Below, piece after piece: positions 22,901 through 32,764 of a DNA stretch of 64,000 bases. How positions within the stretch are numbered: the stretch's first letter is position 1; every line of letters begins with the position of its first letter. Source of the DNA: Erodium maritimum (taxonomy: Eukaryota; Streptophyta; Magnoliopsida; Geraniales; Geraniaceae); NCBI GenBank assembly GCA_963921825.1, contig OY997595.1, positions 69,037,879-69,101,878 of the forward strand. The letters are read 5' to 3'. Both the position numbers and the translations under genes were made by a program. The notes under the pieces were generated by a model. The model did not search any database, was not told the DNA's origin, and saw only the letters and a program-made list of their open reading frames with translations.

Positions 22901-23205
22901 GCTATGGGGTCGTGTTGCTCGAGCTGGTAACGAGGAGGAAGGCGTTGGATCCAACGTTGGAGGGAGGTGAGACTGTCGAATGGGTGAGGTCTGTGTGGAG
23001 TGACAAAGAAGAGGTTTGTGGGATCGTTGATTCGGGGATTGTGGATGAGTTGTTGGATACGAGGAAGATGGAGCAAGTTGTGGAGGTTGTGTTGGTGGCT
23101 CTGAGATGTACTGAGAAGGATCCGAGGAGCAGACCGACGATGAGGGAGGTGGTGAACCAGTTGGTCAATGCAGATGCTAGTAACCATAGGAGGGGGAAAA
23201 AATAA
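19930..23205 (+). CDS. PEPR: PEPR-like LRR receptor kinase (1091 aa)
   Basis: A single uninterrupted frame of typical PEPR length. PEPR1/2 are plasma-membrane receptors for plant elicitor peptides (Peps) that amplify immunity. Visible in order: signal peptide (1-25), N-terminal LRR cap (SDGVTLLSLSRHW, PCNWVGVVC), an array of about 26 LRRs to about residue 720, paired cysteines, a transmembrane helix (about 750-777), and a Ser/Thr kinase domain. The latter has P-loop GRGAHGTIYKA, Lys831 in VAVKQL, catalytic HRD 927-929, Asp947 of DFG, APE and the C-terminal helices. The cap, juxtamembrane (MEATDNLSEKHIIGRGAHG) and kinase follow PEPR closely. Oddity: the catalytic loop reads HRDINPKN, with Asn931 in place of the near-invariant Lys. 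Ligand specificity is inferred. A uORF and a duplicated upstream segment precede it. Confidence 0.88.
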   Translation: MALVDCFFFLLFCIFSSSLNPTLALTSDGVTLLSLSRHWTHVPPSISSSWNASDPTPCNWVGVVCDPKTLSVVFLNLSSYGVFGQLGPEIGNLRSLQTLYLDSNSLSGHIPYQLGNCTLLEELDLSNNGFTGSIPHTFKNLQSLRSLSLYSNFLSGEIPKPLFQIPNLETIYLSTNNFSGSIPSNVGDLSKLSILWLYGNQLSGAIPSSIGKCMKMKELYVGNNKLTGALPLSLANLHNLVEFDASHNDLEGNIPFGSGDCKSLSILGLSYNRLSGVIPSGLGNCSSLTELGVAHNGLVGNIPSSFGLLGKLHTLYLPENGLSGRIPSELGKCRSLRVLHLYTNQLEGSIPSELGMLSKLQDLELFDNRLTGEVPIGIWKIQSLEIFIVYNNSLSGELPSEMAELENLTTISLFNNQFSGVIPQSLGIKSNLVELDFTNNTFTGTIPPNLCFNGNLSVLILSQNQLQGSIPSDVGSCTTLRRVRLGHNNLSGVLPEFRENPNLSFLDIAGNNINGAIPPSLGSCSGLTTIDMSKNKLSSSIPREIGNLVVLESLNLSHNNFEGPLPSELSKCVKLGKLDVGFNSLNGSIPSLSSCRVLSTLILTENRFVGGIPHFLSKLDMLSDLQLGGNLLGGEIASWIGELQNLFYMLNLSSNGLIGKVPFDLGRLSKLQQLDLSHNNLTGSLAPLAQTHSLVAIDVSYNLFSGAIPDSLMKLLDSSPSSFSGNPGLCVNKLKPCDHQSEKGLGRKKAAVIVIALISSFTICFAVLGFVYTMFLCRRRSRSVHEARMSSLLCKAMEATDNLSEKHIIGRGAHGTIYKASLDSGKVVAVKQLVFSKGKGVSQSMDREIQTIGSVKHRNLVKLEDFWLGKDHGLIVYDYMPNGSLHDVLHEGKPQRELEWNDRYKIAVGIAHGLAYLHYDCSPAIVHRDINPKNILLDSDMEPHVSDFGIAKLLDQSSGQCQSTSVAGTLGYIAPESAYTSGKSKESDVYSYGVVLLELVTRRKALDPTLEGGETVEWVRSVWSDKEEVCGIVDSGIVDELLDTRKMEQVVEVVLVALRCTEKDPRSRPTMREVVNQLVNADASNHRRGKK

Positions 23206-23466
23206 ATAAGGTTTTGTGTGTATCTATTGTTTGGTCTATGTTGTTGGTGATGTGCCTGTAAAATATTTTAACTTTATGTATTAGATGACCAACTCAACTT
23301 AAGACGCAAGTTGATATTTGAAGGTCTGTAGTTACATTCTAACACACATTTTACTGTACTTGTTTTCCATACATTACATTCCTAGTGTGGAAACATAAAA
23401 TGAGACGAAAACACATTATTTTTGGGCGAATTAGTTAGGCCACACCAAATATGTGCTTAAGCTTAA

Positions 23467-25093
23467 CTACTTGGATTCCGATAATGAAATGAGACATTCT
23501 ATAAGATGGTCCAAGTTGGTAAAAGACGACCCTCCATTCTCTACGGCTAGTTTAGCCAATCTCCCGATCTTTTTCGCCTTCTCCCTAACCTTCCTTCCAA
23601 TCTCTCCTCCCATCATCTCCTCCACCTTCGTCCTTATCGTCTCACGCCCAATCAACAACCTCTGCATTTCCTTAAACTCTTGAGGCATGATCGAACCCGC
23701 CTCGAATTCGTAGCACACGATTTTCGCATTAATAGGCTGATCGGCTCCAAGGGGCCACCCCAAGATCGGCACTCCCATGGACAAGCTCTCAATCACCGAG
23801 TTCCACCCGCAATGACTCAGGAACGCGCCCGTGGCCGGGTGGTTTAGGATGGTCTGTTGATCCACCCAGCCCTTCACCACCAACCCAAGTCCCTTGTCGT
23901 CGTGGGGTGTCCACGTGGTCGACCTTGTCAGAGGTAATTTCCAAAACAAAATTAAAATGATGAATTCATTGCAAAAAAAAATTCCAAATTGAAATTATTT
24001 ACACATGGATTTTCTATGTCACTTTCAATAAAATCTCAATCGGGTCAGATCTGGTCCGAGCTGACTCAATTGTCAAAAAAGTTGCTTATGCGGAAAAACT
24101 CAAATATAAGTTATTACGCAAAGCAACTCACCGTATCAGGAGTATGAACGGATGGCCCGCGGATTTTAGGCCGCATGCTATCTCTTCGATCTGCTCGTCG
24201 GTCAGGTCCGCTTCCGAGCCGAATGATACGTAGATCACCGAGTCGGGCCCAAATTTGGCTAGAGTCTTGTCTAGCCACTCAATGTAGTAGGGCTGATGTT
24301 GATCTTGATGGTCTTGATTTTGTTGGCGATGGAGGCGAAACGGGCCTAAGCACCAAATGGGGTTTTTGTAGTGAGATTGGAGAGTCGGCATGTGGCGGTG
24401 TTCGAGCTCGTGGAAGGTGTTGACGATGGTTCCCCAGCTCTCCGCGTCGGACTCTCCCATAGGGCCCATGGAAGGGGTCAAGTTGTTGGGGTCCTGCTGC
24501 AGGACAGAGTCGATGAAATCTGTTTTGTTAAAGGTAAAGGGAAGCCCCAAAATCGAAATGGGCTCCCGAGGGGAAGCCCCGAAGATGGAGGGGGAGTGGC
24601 GGAGGAAGGTCGTCCGTAGGACGGCCATAAGGAGGACTCCCCCGACGTGTGCCCCCACCCGCGGGATGCCAAATGAGCGGCACACGTCAAGGGTCCAGAA
24701 GAGGATGAGGTCAGAGACGACTGCGATGGGGATATCCCCTGAGGCGGACATGTCCCGGAGGAGGGCGTGGAAGGGCTCCCGAAGCGTTGTGGTGGCGAAC
24801 ATGAAAGGGAGGAGCATGTCCCGGGAGGAGAGGTCGTGGGTGTTCTCGCAGCCCTCCGGGAGGCCCGCGGGGGGCGGGGAGGGGAACGTGATGGTGGATA
24901 GGGAGATGTGCGGAGACTCCTCGATGTTGGAGAGGATGAAAGGGGCGTTCTTTGGGGTGGTGACGATGGTGACTCGCAAGCCTCGGGTCACGAAAGTCAT
25001 GGACATGTCTAGCAGGGGAAGGGTGTGTCCCCGGGCCATGTAGGGGAAGAACACGACATGAGGTCGGGGTTGGGAAGAGGGAGAATTAGCCAT
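23467..25093 (-). CDS. UDP-glycosyltransferase, UGT90A-like, two exons
   Basis: Exon 1 runs from 25093 (MANSPSSQPRPHVVFF) to 24132 and exon 2 from 23923 to the stop at 23467. The 208-bp intron has GTGAGT...CAAG ends and joins in phase (CG|G = Arg). Total 472 aa, normal for the family. Family 1 UGTs transfer sugar from UDP-sugar to small lipophilic acceptors in the cytosol. Visible: the catalytic His23 in YMARGHTLP, and the UDP-binding PSPG box in exon 2 (GWVDQQTILNHPATGAF, HCGWNSVIES, ending GWPLGADQ). Sequence style suggests UGT90A, from memory. An in-frame ATG 36 bases upstream (25129) is possible but gives an atypical extension. The acceptor substrate cannot be told. Confidence 0.85.
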
Positions 25094-25305
25094 AATGTTC
25101 ACAATTCTCTTCAACACAATAGGGATCATATTATAGATTGATCAAGGCACGAGAATTGGTGTGTTTTTGGTGTTAGGAGATGGAAGTTCTCTTACACTAC
25201 TACTACTCTCAACTCTCAATCCGCATGACTAAGTAGAGTTCCAAAACTGAACTTTGATCAGTGTGTAAGCAATTTGCAAGTTCTTCAATCACACGTGACA
25301 TTACC

Positions 25306-25505
25306 TGTTAGAATATTTGTAAGTGACTGTAAATCATAATAGTCCCAATTGTAACTGATCATCACAGTACATCGGTTAGTGTGCATTATCTGTGATTGTA
25401 AATCACACTGGCTTAATTGATATAATCAACACTACAATTTCTTATTTGTAACATGTATATAAAGGATTTTCATTCATAGAAAAAGGGACAGAAAAAACTC
25501 TTTCA
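25306..25505 (+). repeat. Copia-type 5' LTR, 200 bp, with primer-binding site
   Basis: Starts TGTTAGAATA and ends CTCTTTCA, directly followed by TGGTATCAAAC, the initiator-Met tRNA primer site in slightly changed form. It contains TATATAAAGG-type promoter sequence near its end. It precedes a gag fragment in the same orientation. Confidence 0.65.
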
Positions 25506-25523
25506 TGGTATCAAACGAACTAT

Positions 25524-26061
25524 GATGTCTGAAATTCAAACCTCCAAGACTAAGACAACGTTCAGTCCCAAATATCAGGAATCATATATCTTCACTACTC
25601 TTGAGATAAAGAACGCACAATACGAAACGTGGGCTGAGTTATTCAAAATCGTTCTGACAAGGTTCTTCATCACATTATTCGCCCACCCAAGAATAAGGAG
25701 AAGCCAACTCCTACAACCGACAACGAACTATAGTTGTGGTAAACCATTGACACAACTCTTCTTCAATGGATTTATTAGACTATTTTGAATGATCTCTTGA
25801 ATAATGTTATTGGACCAGGAGCACCGACAATGGAGGCATGAGATCGGCTATGTGATGTTTTCCATGATCATGAAAATTCTCGTGCAACAAGAATTCACAA
25901 CGAACCGTATGGAGGACTTTCCCAATGCTTTGACGTATCGTCAGCGTCTCAAAAACCTCATTGATCAATTGAAGAATGTCGGTGCACCCGTCAAGAATAG
26001 CATTTTGGTTCTTCAACTGGTTTTGGGACTCAGTGAAGCCTATAAAGACGTAGGGATGTAG
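25524..26061 (+). pseudogene. Copia gag fragment
   Basis: Broken frames read like Copia gag of the UBN2 type. The first frame starts with MSEIQTSKTKTTFSPKY; after several frame losses comes TNRMEDFPNALTYRQRLKN, LIDQLKNVGAPVKNSILVLQ and LVLGLSEAYKDVG. The protein stops at 26061 without protease or pol, so the element is truncated just after gag. Gag would form the particle in an active element; this copy is inactive. Confidence 0.65.
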
Positions 26062-26313
26062 ATACGATATGCCAAGCCTTTATCGTCTTTTGACTACTAC
26101 TGATAAGTAGTTGGTAGACGGATCTCATCCATTTCCTAGGTATGCATATCCGTCGATAAAGATCTTGGCTGACGGATCTATCCATCGGCTAAGATCCGTC
26201 AGCCTAATCTCGTCGGTCAATATTCCGACAACAGACCATTACATCCGTCCGTATGGAGGACTTTCCCAATGCTTTGGCATATTGTCAGTGTCTCAAAAGC
26301 CTCATTGATCAAT
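26062..26313. repeat. Inserted hairpin-rich segment and 65-bp gag duplication
   Basis: 26249-26313 repeats the gag segment at 25905-25969 with few mismatches (shared CCGTATGGAGGACTTTCCCA). Between the copies lies a non-gag segment rich in GACGGATC/GATCCGTC, including a hairpin GGCTGACGGATC...GATCCGTCAGCC at 26168-26206. Confidence 0.65.
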
Positions 26314-27395
26314 GCAATTTCCTTGGACGAAATCGTACCATGAGCTGATGTGTCACGCCTGACAGGATCGAATCCAATCTCAACCAGAGGATTTGAATCT
26401 GCTTGAACATCGGCAACCAAAGGAGTTGAATCCGTCTCTGCATCGACGTCAGCAACCGCATCCATCTCAGCATCGACATCGGCAACCAACTCCGGCGAGT
26501 CCCCGGACTGACCTACCCCTTCGTCCTCCTCAGCAACTCTCTCTAGAGAACCCTGAACAGCCTCTCGCTGAACTGGTCCTTGGATGCTCTATTTCGGACA
26601 ACCAGAAACAGAGCACCCCCATGGCGTACCAGATTCCGGCACCGGAGCTGCTGATGTCCGGCGATGCCAAGTCGTGGCAACAAATAGCAAGTACCCGTCA
26701 ACTTTAAACTCGTTCAAAACCTCAATTGCCTTAGCCACTGCACCTTCTGAATCAAAGCGAACAAAACCGAAGTATCGATGACTTCGAATCGGACGTTTGG
26801 GAACTTTAACGAACACAATCGTACCGAATAGACTGAAGACATTACGAGTCCATTCTTCCGACGCTTCGAAAGGTAACCCATTAACAAAAACCTCATCCTT
26901 TTGTTCTACGAATTTATCGATCCTCCGAGGCCGGCGAACAACCCATGGGACAACGACCTCATGTGTCTCTGTACGAGTTCTTCTTGCCTCCGTCTCATCC
27001 GAATATGAAGCAACAAGTGTTGTAACAGATGTTGCAACTCGATCAGAAGCACTAGCATCAGGATCAGATGCTGCAACCCGAGAAGACCCCCCACCAGACG
27101 ATCGCCTTCTCCTTCGTTTTCGACCATGAGCAGGAACAACAGCAACCGTAGGAGAGTCTCCTTGCCGGAGCTAACAGAGGATTTATTGTTGCCAGGTGAA
27201 GCCTCCGTCGCCGGAACAGTTTTCACACCGGCACGTCGTCCCTTCTTCTTTCGCCCCTTCTTCTGCACACCCTTGTCTCCAGACGAGTCCACAAACCCTG
27301 TATCTGATCGAGAAATGATGTAGCAATATTGCTCAAAACTTGTCTACAGTACCGAGCAAAACGAAGAAAAGGGGAGGAGCTGGGTTTCTCTCATG
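26314..27395 (-). pseudogene. LINE ORF1 (RRM type), decayed
   Basis: On the minus strand the frames give a basic N-terminus (MDSSGDKGVQKKGRKKKGRR at 27292) followed, with frame changes, by an RRM fold: FVKVPKRPIRSHRYFGFVRF (RNP1 = HRYFGFVRF) at 26810-26750, then AIEVLNEFKVDGYLLFVA. The same layout is seen in the complete ORF1 at 58953-60362, and the two leaders share phrases (GATG.AGCAATA, CTCATGT). ORF1 would bind LINE RNA. No ORF2 and no A-tail are seen; the 3' side joins the duplicated gag segment. Confidence 0.55.
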
Positions 27396-28630
27396 TGCAG
27401 TAGTGGAATCAAATTGTTAAACGCAACAATTGATCAACAATTAACCTCAACAGGTTCGATACCTCTGGTTTGACCGAAGCCAACCCCCTCCAAATGATCT
27501 CGGCGTTCCAGAATACACAAACATGGCTCTGTGCTTGAATCACAACCACACCAATCCCACCATAAACTCGATGGAATAGACCGACTGCGACTCCTGCACT
27601 CCTCCACCAAACTCGACCAAGGTAGCCTTGTCGCCTCTCACATTCACCATGCAATCCACACCTGATACCGTGAACAGGGGACTGCCCGGAGAGCTGCTCG
27701 AGGACCTTGGCGGCGCGTGTGAGACGATCGCCACTCTCAACGACGGAGAGGTTGAGGACCATCTAGAAACCTGAGGCCACCAACGAACTCTCACCGGAAT
27801 TTGGAGAGGATTCCAATAATCAGCAGCCGCAATACCGACTCTTGGACAGGCCAGGTCAGCCTCGAGATGAAAATACTCCAACCGAAAATCGACCGAAAGT
27901 CCGGATTCGCGATTCGAAGAAGACGATCTCCACGCTCACCGTACCTGAGCCAGGTCCGATCTCCGATCTAGCCCACACACGAGGACTCTGACGGCAGCTC
28001 GTCTCTGCTTCTGAATCTGCGATTCCGGCCAAGGAACTCTGGCAAGAAAAGAGAAACGCATCCGGAAGCACGAAGCAATCGCCGAGAACGAAGACCAAAA
28101 AGGGGCGCGGGGGTGAGCGCGTTCCCTAGGGCCGACAACACTTTCTTATTTATACACATTTTTAAGATAAGAAAATTAAATTTTATGGTTTTTTCAGAAC
28201 GAAGTTTAATTTCCAAGAAACAATGGTTGGACACATGGATTTCTAGTCGTTGGCGCCGATGTTGAGAGGAGGTGATGAGCTCCCCATCGGGTCTCACCGC
28301 CAAAGCCGAAACGCCAGCTCACCGTCAGCTCCCAGCCTGCTCACCGCTAGCGTCGAAACGCCAACTCCCCAGCCAACATTGAAGATGCTCTTAAGAGAAT
28401 ACATGTGAACAAAAGCAAGTGTAAGTAAATTTTAAACTATGAACACCATAAAAGTTTCATTCAAATATTTACTTTATAATAATTGAAATCAATAATCAAT
28501 TTGAAAACTTTATATGCGAAATTTCCAAAATCTTAATACTGAAATTTTAAAAATGCAACATGTGATCGAAACTAAAATTTTAACAAATAACCTCATTTAC
28601 ACATAAATAAGAGTGCTCATGGGTCATTCA
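27396..28630. other. GC-rich repeat block and a Harbinger-type MITE end
   Basis: 27396-28135 is GC-rich with only domain-less minus-strand frames. 28140-28386 ends in ATTGAAGATGCTC followed by TTA, like the right terminus of a Harbinger-type MITE; the left end is missing. 28387-28630 is AT-rich, no gene. Confidence 0.35.
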
Positions 28631-29110
28631 TCTATATAAGATAAGTGGCTACTATGAGGCCACATGTATATGACGTTTCAAAAACCGGCAGTCAACCGTT
28701 AACCATCCGGTTCGGTCAACTCTCCACCAGAAATGTCGCCGGTGATCCCGGTTTTGGATTCTCCAGTGCGGTTTTCGGTCGGTGGTTGTTGATTTTAGCG
28801 TTTTCGGTTTTTTTTGTCCACCTCTAGCCAGAGAACACTTGTGATGAAAGACAAACGTCAGTCGTTACAACTTATTTCATTCGACCTAGCTGCATTTTCT
28901 GTTTAGTTATCCTTCCCATTTGTTTGTGATTCTAATTATGTATTCTGAACAGTACAGATCTTGGCTACCTTGAGACTTACTATATATGTCGTTATTAAGT
29001 ATTAAAACGGTTTCAGCCCTCTATATGATCCATTGGACATTGGGTTATTCATTATGCTGTTTGCATTTGTGTTACTAACTTTGTTGAATGTTTAAGTGTA
29101 TATTTTGCCC

Positions 29111-29123
29111 CGTTTCAAAAAAA
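29111..29123 (+). mobile_element. 13-nt hyper-truncated LINE tail with 18-bp TSD
   Basis: The 18-mer TAAGTGTATATTTTGCCC occurs at 29093-29110 and 29124-29141, separated only by CGTTTCAAAAAAA. That tail matches the 3' end of the neighbouring minus-strand retroposon (CCGTTTCAAAAAA), so it looks like an extreme 5' truncation. Confidence 0.6.
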
Positions 29124-29169
29124 TAAGTGTATATTTTGCCCTGATATGTCGGATTTTACACTTAATCTT

Positions 29170-29880
29170 TTTTGAAACGGAAAAGAGGTAGTTGTATTAC
29201 GATTCAAGGAGGGACATAACAGTCCCGGATACCAGTTTTTTGTCCCAACCGATCGTAGCCCGTCGGGCGCACATGGTTCCATACATATAGTCTGCTTTGA
29301 TTCGCAGATCCGAACTCAAGAGTTCCTCGATCCAACGTTACAAAAAAATAATAAACCAAAGTCCTAAACTTATTGAGCCAAGCGATTATTCGATCTAAAA
29401 CAGTGAAACCTACTAGAGAATTAGCCTTTAGTGCAGATTCCTCGAGACCACCCTGTTGCAAAAGCTTGATCGGGGTTGAGAGTCCTGAATTCGGGTGCCG
29501 GTGAGATAGACCCCAGCCGACCGTCCCTCCTCCCGGATCCCAGATCCGACGAGGGGGCGGACCCATGCCGGCGAGGGGTGACCCTGGGGGAGGAGGCCGC
29601 TGCAGATGGAAGACGGCGCGTGGGGCCCGTATTCCGGAAAGCGTTAGGGGGCACGGTGGCTGAGAGACGACGATGACGACGGCGGCGATGACAGCGGCGA
29701 ACCCTAAGTAGGGTAGAAGGAACCTCACCCGGAGGTAGTGGAGAGCTTGGAACCCGGGACTTCGACGGTGGAAGCAAGGAGCTGCCATGGAGGAGAGTGG
29801 GGAGGGGCTGCGCACAGAGAGAATTAGGTTTCTCAAAGCCGCAGCCTCCATATCGAAAATTTAATTGTTGAAAAAATATA
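29170..29880 (-). mobile_element. Retroposed insert with 16-bp TSD inside the Helitron
   Basis: Flanked by TTTTACACTTAATCTT at 29154-29169 and 29881-29896. On the minus strand it ends CCTCTTTTCCGTTTCAAAAAA. A 215-aa frame (29851-29204) begins 29 nt from its 5' end and has a hydrophobic helix (FLLPYLGFAAVIAAVVIVVS), but no recognisable domain. It may be a retroposed transcript or a non-autonomous LINE. Whether the frame is translated is unknown. Confidence 0.7.
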
Positions 29881-30268
29881 TTTTACACTTAATCTTAGGC
29901 TTCTTTTTTTGATGTTGGTTGTATTTCTTATAATGCTTATGTCAATAAAAAAAAATTGCGGTTTGTCCTTTAGCGCTTTTTATTATTTTTTTGTATCGGA
30001 TATACAAGTATCTTTAAGTCTTTAACAACTACACCGCACATCGCGCGGTGCTTCCCACTAGTCTAAGTAAAACAATATTAATTATCGAGTCAGCAAACAA
30101 AAGTTCCTAAAAAAACTCTACACAGAACGCCACATTATGAAAATCAACAGATTCAAAAACCAGAACTCGAGGACATATTTATCAGCCTAGATTCTAACAC
30201 ATTTTAATAAATCTAAACCTCTGCAAAAATAACACACGATATACATAGCTTTAATTAGAAATTAATCT

Positions 30269-32429
30269 CTACCAATCACTATCAGTATCAGAATTGTCTG
30301 AGTGATCACTGCTATAGAAGCTTCTATGTATCAGTTCTATTTCCATGAAAGGATATTCTTGAATGCTACCTTTAAAGTCCGACGAGTCCCTCAAGTCTTC
30401 TTTCTTAGCCTGAAGCTCTCCATCCGCGTGGAACGCCACAGCCGGAATTGCTGTACCATAAGACCATATAGTACCAAAAATCTTAGACATCCACAAGTCT
30501 GCAAACTCCAAAGAGTAGGGATGGACCAGCCATGGCATCTTTTTAGTGCACTCATCAAAGGTAGAATAGTCAGGGTCCTTTGAAATGTATACTACTTCAA
30601 ACTTCTTACCACCGTAGAGCGGCTCTTGTTGTTCGAGGTACTTCGATTTAATTTCAGGTATAGAGGTCCTCCGATCACAAGATCTATCGCATTGTGAATG
30701 ATGAGCGAATAGGATCAGGACGTTCTTTCCCCAGAGTTGCGACACGGGTACTTGATCACAACCTCCCTCTCTATGTCGTAGCAAAGGAAGTCCAAGAATG
30801 TATTGCAACTTCAATTCCTGTTTCATTGTTGCATGTTCTAGTTCGACTGCCCTGTCCGGCGTGAAGGGGTACGCTTCAATACCAAAATATTGGATGATGC
30901 TTGCGCCGAAGAAGCTACAAAAAGTCCCTTTCCCTCTGATATTAGGCTCGCGTGGATTTATAATAACAAGACGATCTCCTAACCACGGTCTCCTATAGCA
31001 TTCGAAAATACGTCGCAACCTCTTACAACAAGGGTCCTTGAATGGTAGTGTCAGCCACGGAGTACTTTCACATAGTGGCCGCAATGCCTTACAACTAGGG
31101 TCCTCGAATTGTTTTGTCAGCCATGGGGCACTTTTACATGGTTGCACCGGTGGTAGATCATCGATGTGGCAACGAAGGTCTCGACAATTGTTAGGGAAAT
31201 GGAAGTTGACTTGAACAATCTCGAAATCATATCCTAGATCACGAGCCTGTTGATAAACCTTCTTGATTGCTTTCATTCGAGGAGGACTTGGTAAATTATC
31301 ACAGAAATACAACCCGACCACCTTATTTTTTAGGGAGGAGATGGGTACCTGCCATTGTGAATACATGTTGTGTCAATTAAACGAGTGATTAGGTAGCAAA
31401 CATGAAAAATAGTGAGTAGAGAGATTAACGAACCTTATTCCCATCGTTTGCAAGTAAAAAATCACGACAAGGGGTGGCCAAGATTCGGTTCAAGTTGATC
31501 CTACCCACTAAGATCTCTTCTTCTTTATCATATAACCTACCCGACTTTCCAAAACTAAGAGGTAAGTCTGGTCCTCCGTAATAATTGAAAAAATGGTGGT
31601 TGCAGAACAAGCGATACATCAAAATCTTGCCCCTAGGACTGATGATGACCCAAGTAGAGTAGCCATGAAAAGTGCTGTGAATGCGATCACAAGCTAGTTT
31701 ATCGGAAAAGGGGATGGCAGGCCAGGGCATCCTGGAAAAGATACAATCAAAGCGTTCTTCTGTGTGACTCTCGTACAAACTGCTTGGCGTTACAGGCACA
31801 AAGACAACCTCAAAACCACCTTTAGGCAAGAGCTCATTGTAGGTGTCAACGAGGTGGAATGTTTCCGCCAAATTGGGTCCTTTGCAGCCGGTCAAAGAAA
31901 GCATGAGTACAAGGATATTCTTTCCTCTCAAATCTTCAACCCTGACCTGATTTAGTGTTCAACATGGAGAATGAATTGAGATGACCAAATTCTAACAATT
32001 ATAGTTAACACTGCATTTCAAATTGCAATTCAGATGAAATTGAGCATTACTTTTCAATAGTTGTTCACAATTGTGTACTCTTATGGGACCTCTTTTGAAA
32101 TTCAGCCAAATTGTGTAGTCTTATGGCGATCAAATTGCAAGAACAAGTTCTTAAAATCAGTGCATCAAACATCAATAAGATTAATACTTTTAACAATTGT
32201 GCACTACTTTTCATTGTTGTTTATACTGATATGTATATATAAACATGAATTACAAAGAATATCGTGACTGAGCTCTAACCTAATTCAACAAACAAGAAGC
32301 AGAGAAGATGAAAGTTACCTGACGAGCATCGTTAGTGATGAGAAAATCCCTCTCTTGGGAGAAAAGGAGAGAGAAGATATCAATAGTTCTTTTCGCCCTA
32401 CCTTTCCTTTTCTTCAATCTCCTTGTCAT
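30269..32429 (-). CDS. Nucleoredoxin-like protein, three thioredoxin-like domains without CxxC
   Basis: Three exons: 32429-32319, 31946-31434 and 31348-30269, with GT...AG introns, all in phase 0, giving 567 aa, the length of plant nucleoredoxin 1. Each domain opens like NRX (RDFLITNDARQVRVEDL; DFLLANDGNKVPISSL; GGCDQVPVSQL) and keeps later landmarks (FEVVFVPVT, FSRMPWPAIPFSD, YPFTPDRA, FEVVYISKD, KKMPWLVHPY). The redox CxxC is lost in all three: TGCKGPN near residue 58, CDNLPSPP at 224-231, and QCDRSC in domain 3. Domain 2 has an extra duplicated stretch (APWLTKQFEDPSCKALR, then TPWLTLPFKDPCCKRLR). The C-terminus is acidic, lacking the usual Cys-rich end. A reductase role is therefore unlikely. 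A short uORF (32449-32426) overlaps the start as ATGA. Confidence 0.7.
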
Positions 32430-32764
32430 TCTTCTTCCTCTCTTCCCATTGCTGCTTGCTGGTATTCTTATTAATTCCTACGACAGTAGACAGTAGTGGT
32501 TATGTGATTGGTTACAATTCACCAACCCTTGGTTTGGTCGGTGGGCCAAGCCCATGACCATGGGTGAGTTGATTTATTGCTTAACGAAAAAGGTCCAATG
32601 GGAGTGAGGCCCAGCCCATGACTTTTAAATTTCGGTAAGACACTTTCGATTATATGTAAACTATTATGAGACATGAATATTACTGTCATGTGATGTTTAT
32701 TTTATATGTATGTAGTTTTGAAATTGTGTATTGACTATGCATGTTGTTTAAAATTATGGATTGA

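Larger units (their letters stand above)
28631..30061 (+). mobile_element. Non-autonomous Helitron
   Basis: The 3' end is diagnostic: an ACCGCACATCGCGCGGTGC hairpin, about 8 bases, then CTAG (30058-30061) followed by host T. A Helitron-like 5' end, TCTATATAAGATAAG, begins at 28631 after host A, giving the A|T insertion expected. Helitrons move by rolling-circle replication and make no TSD. No Rep/helicase gene is present. The element contains two later LINE-type insertions (29111-29123 and 29170-29880). The 5' end is less certain than the 3' end. Confidence 0.65.

Noticed and set aside
24390..25043. 217-codon plus-strand frame opposite the UGT
   Set aside because: A shadow of the GC-rich UGT exon 1.
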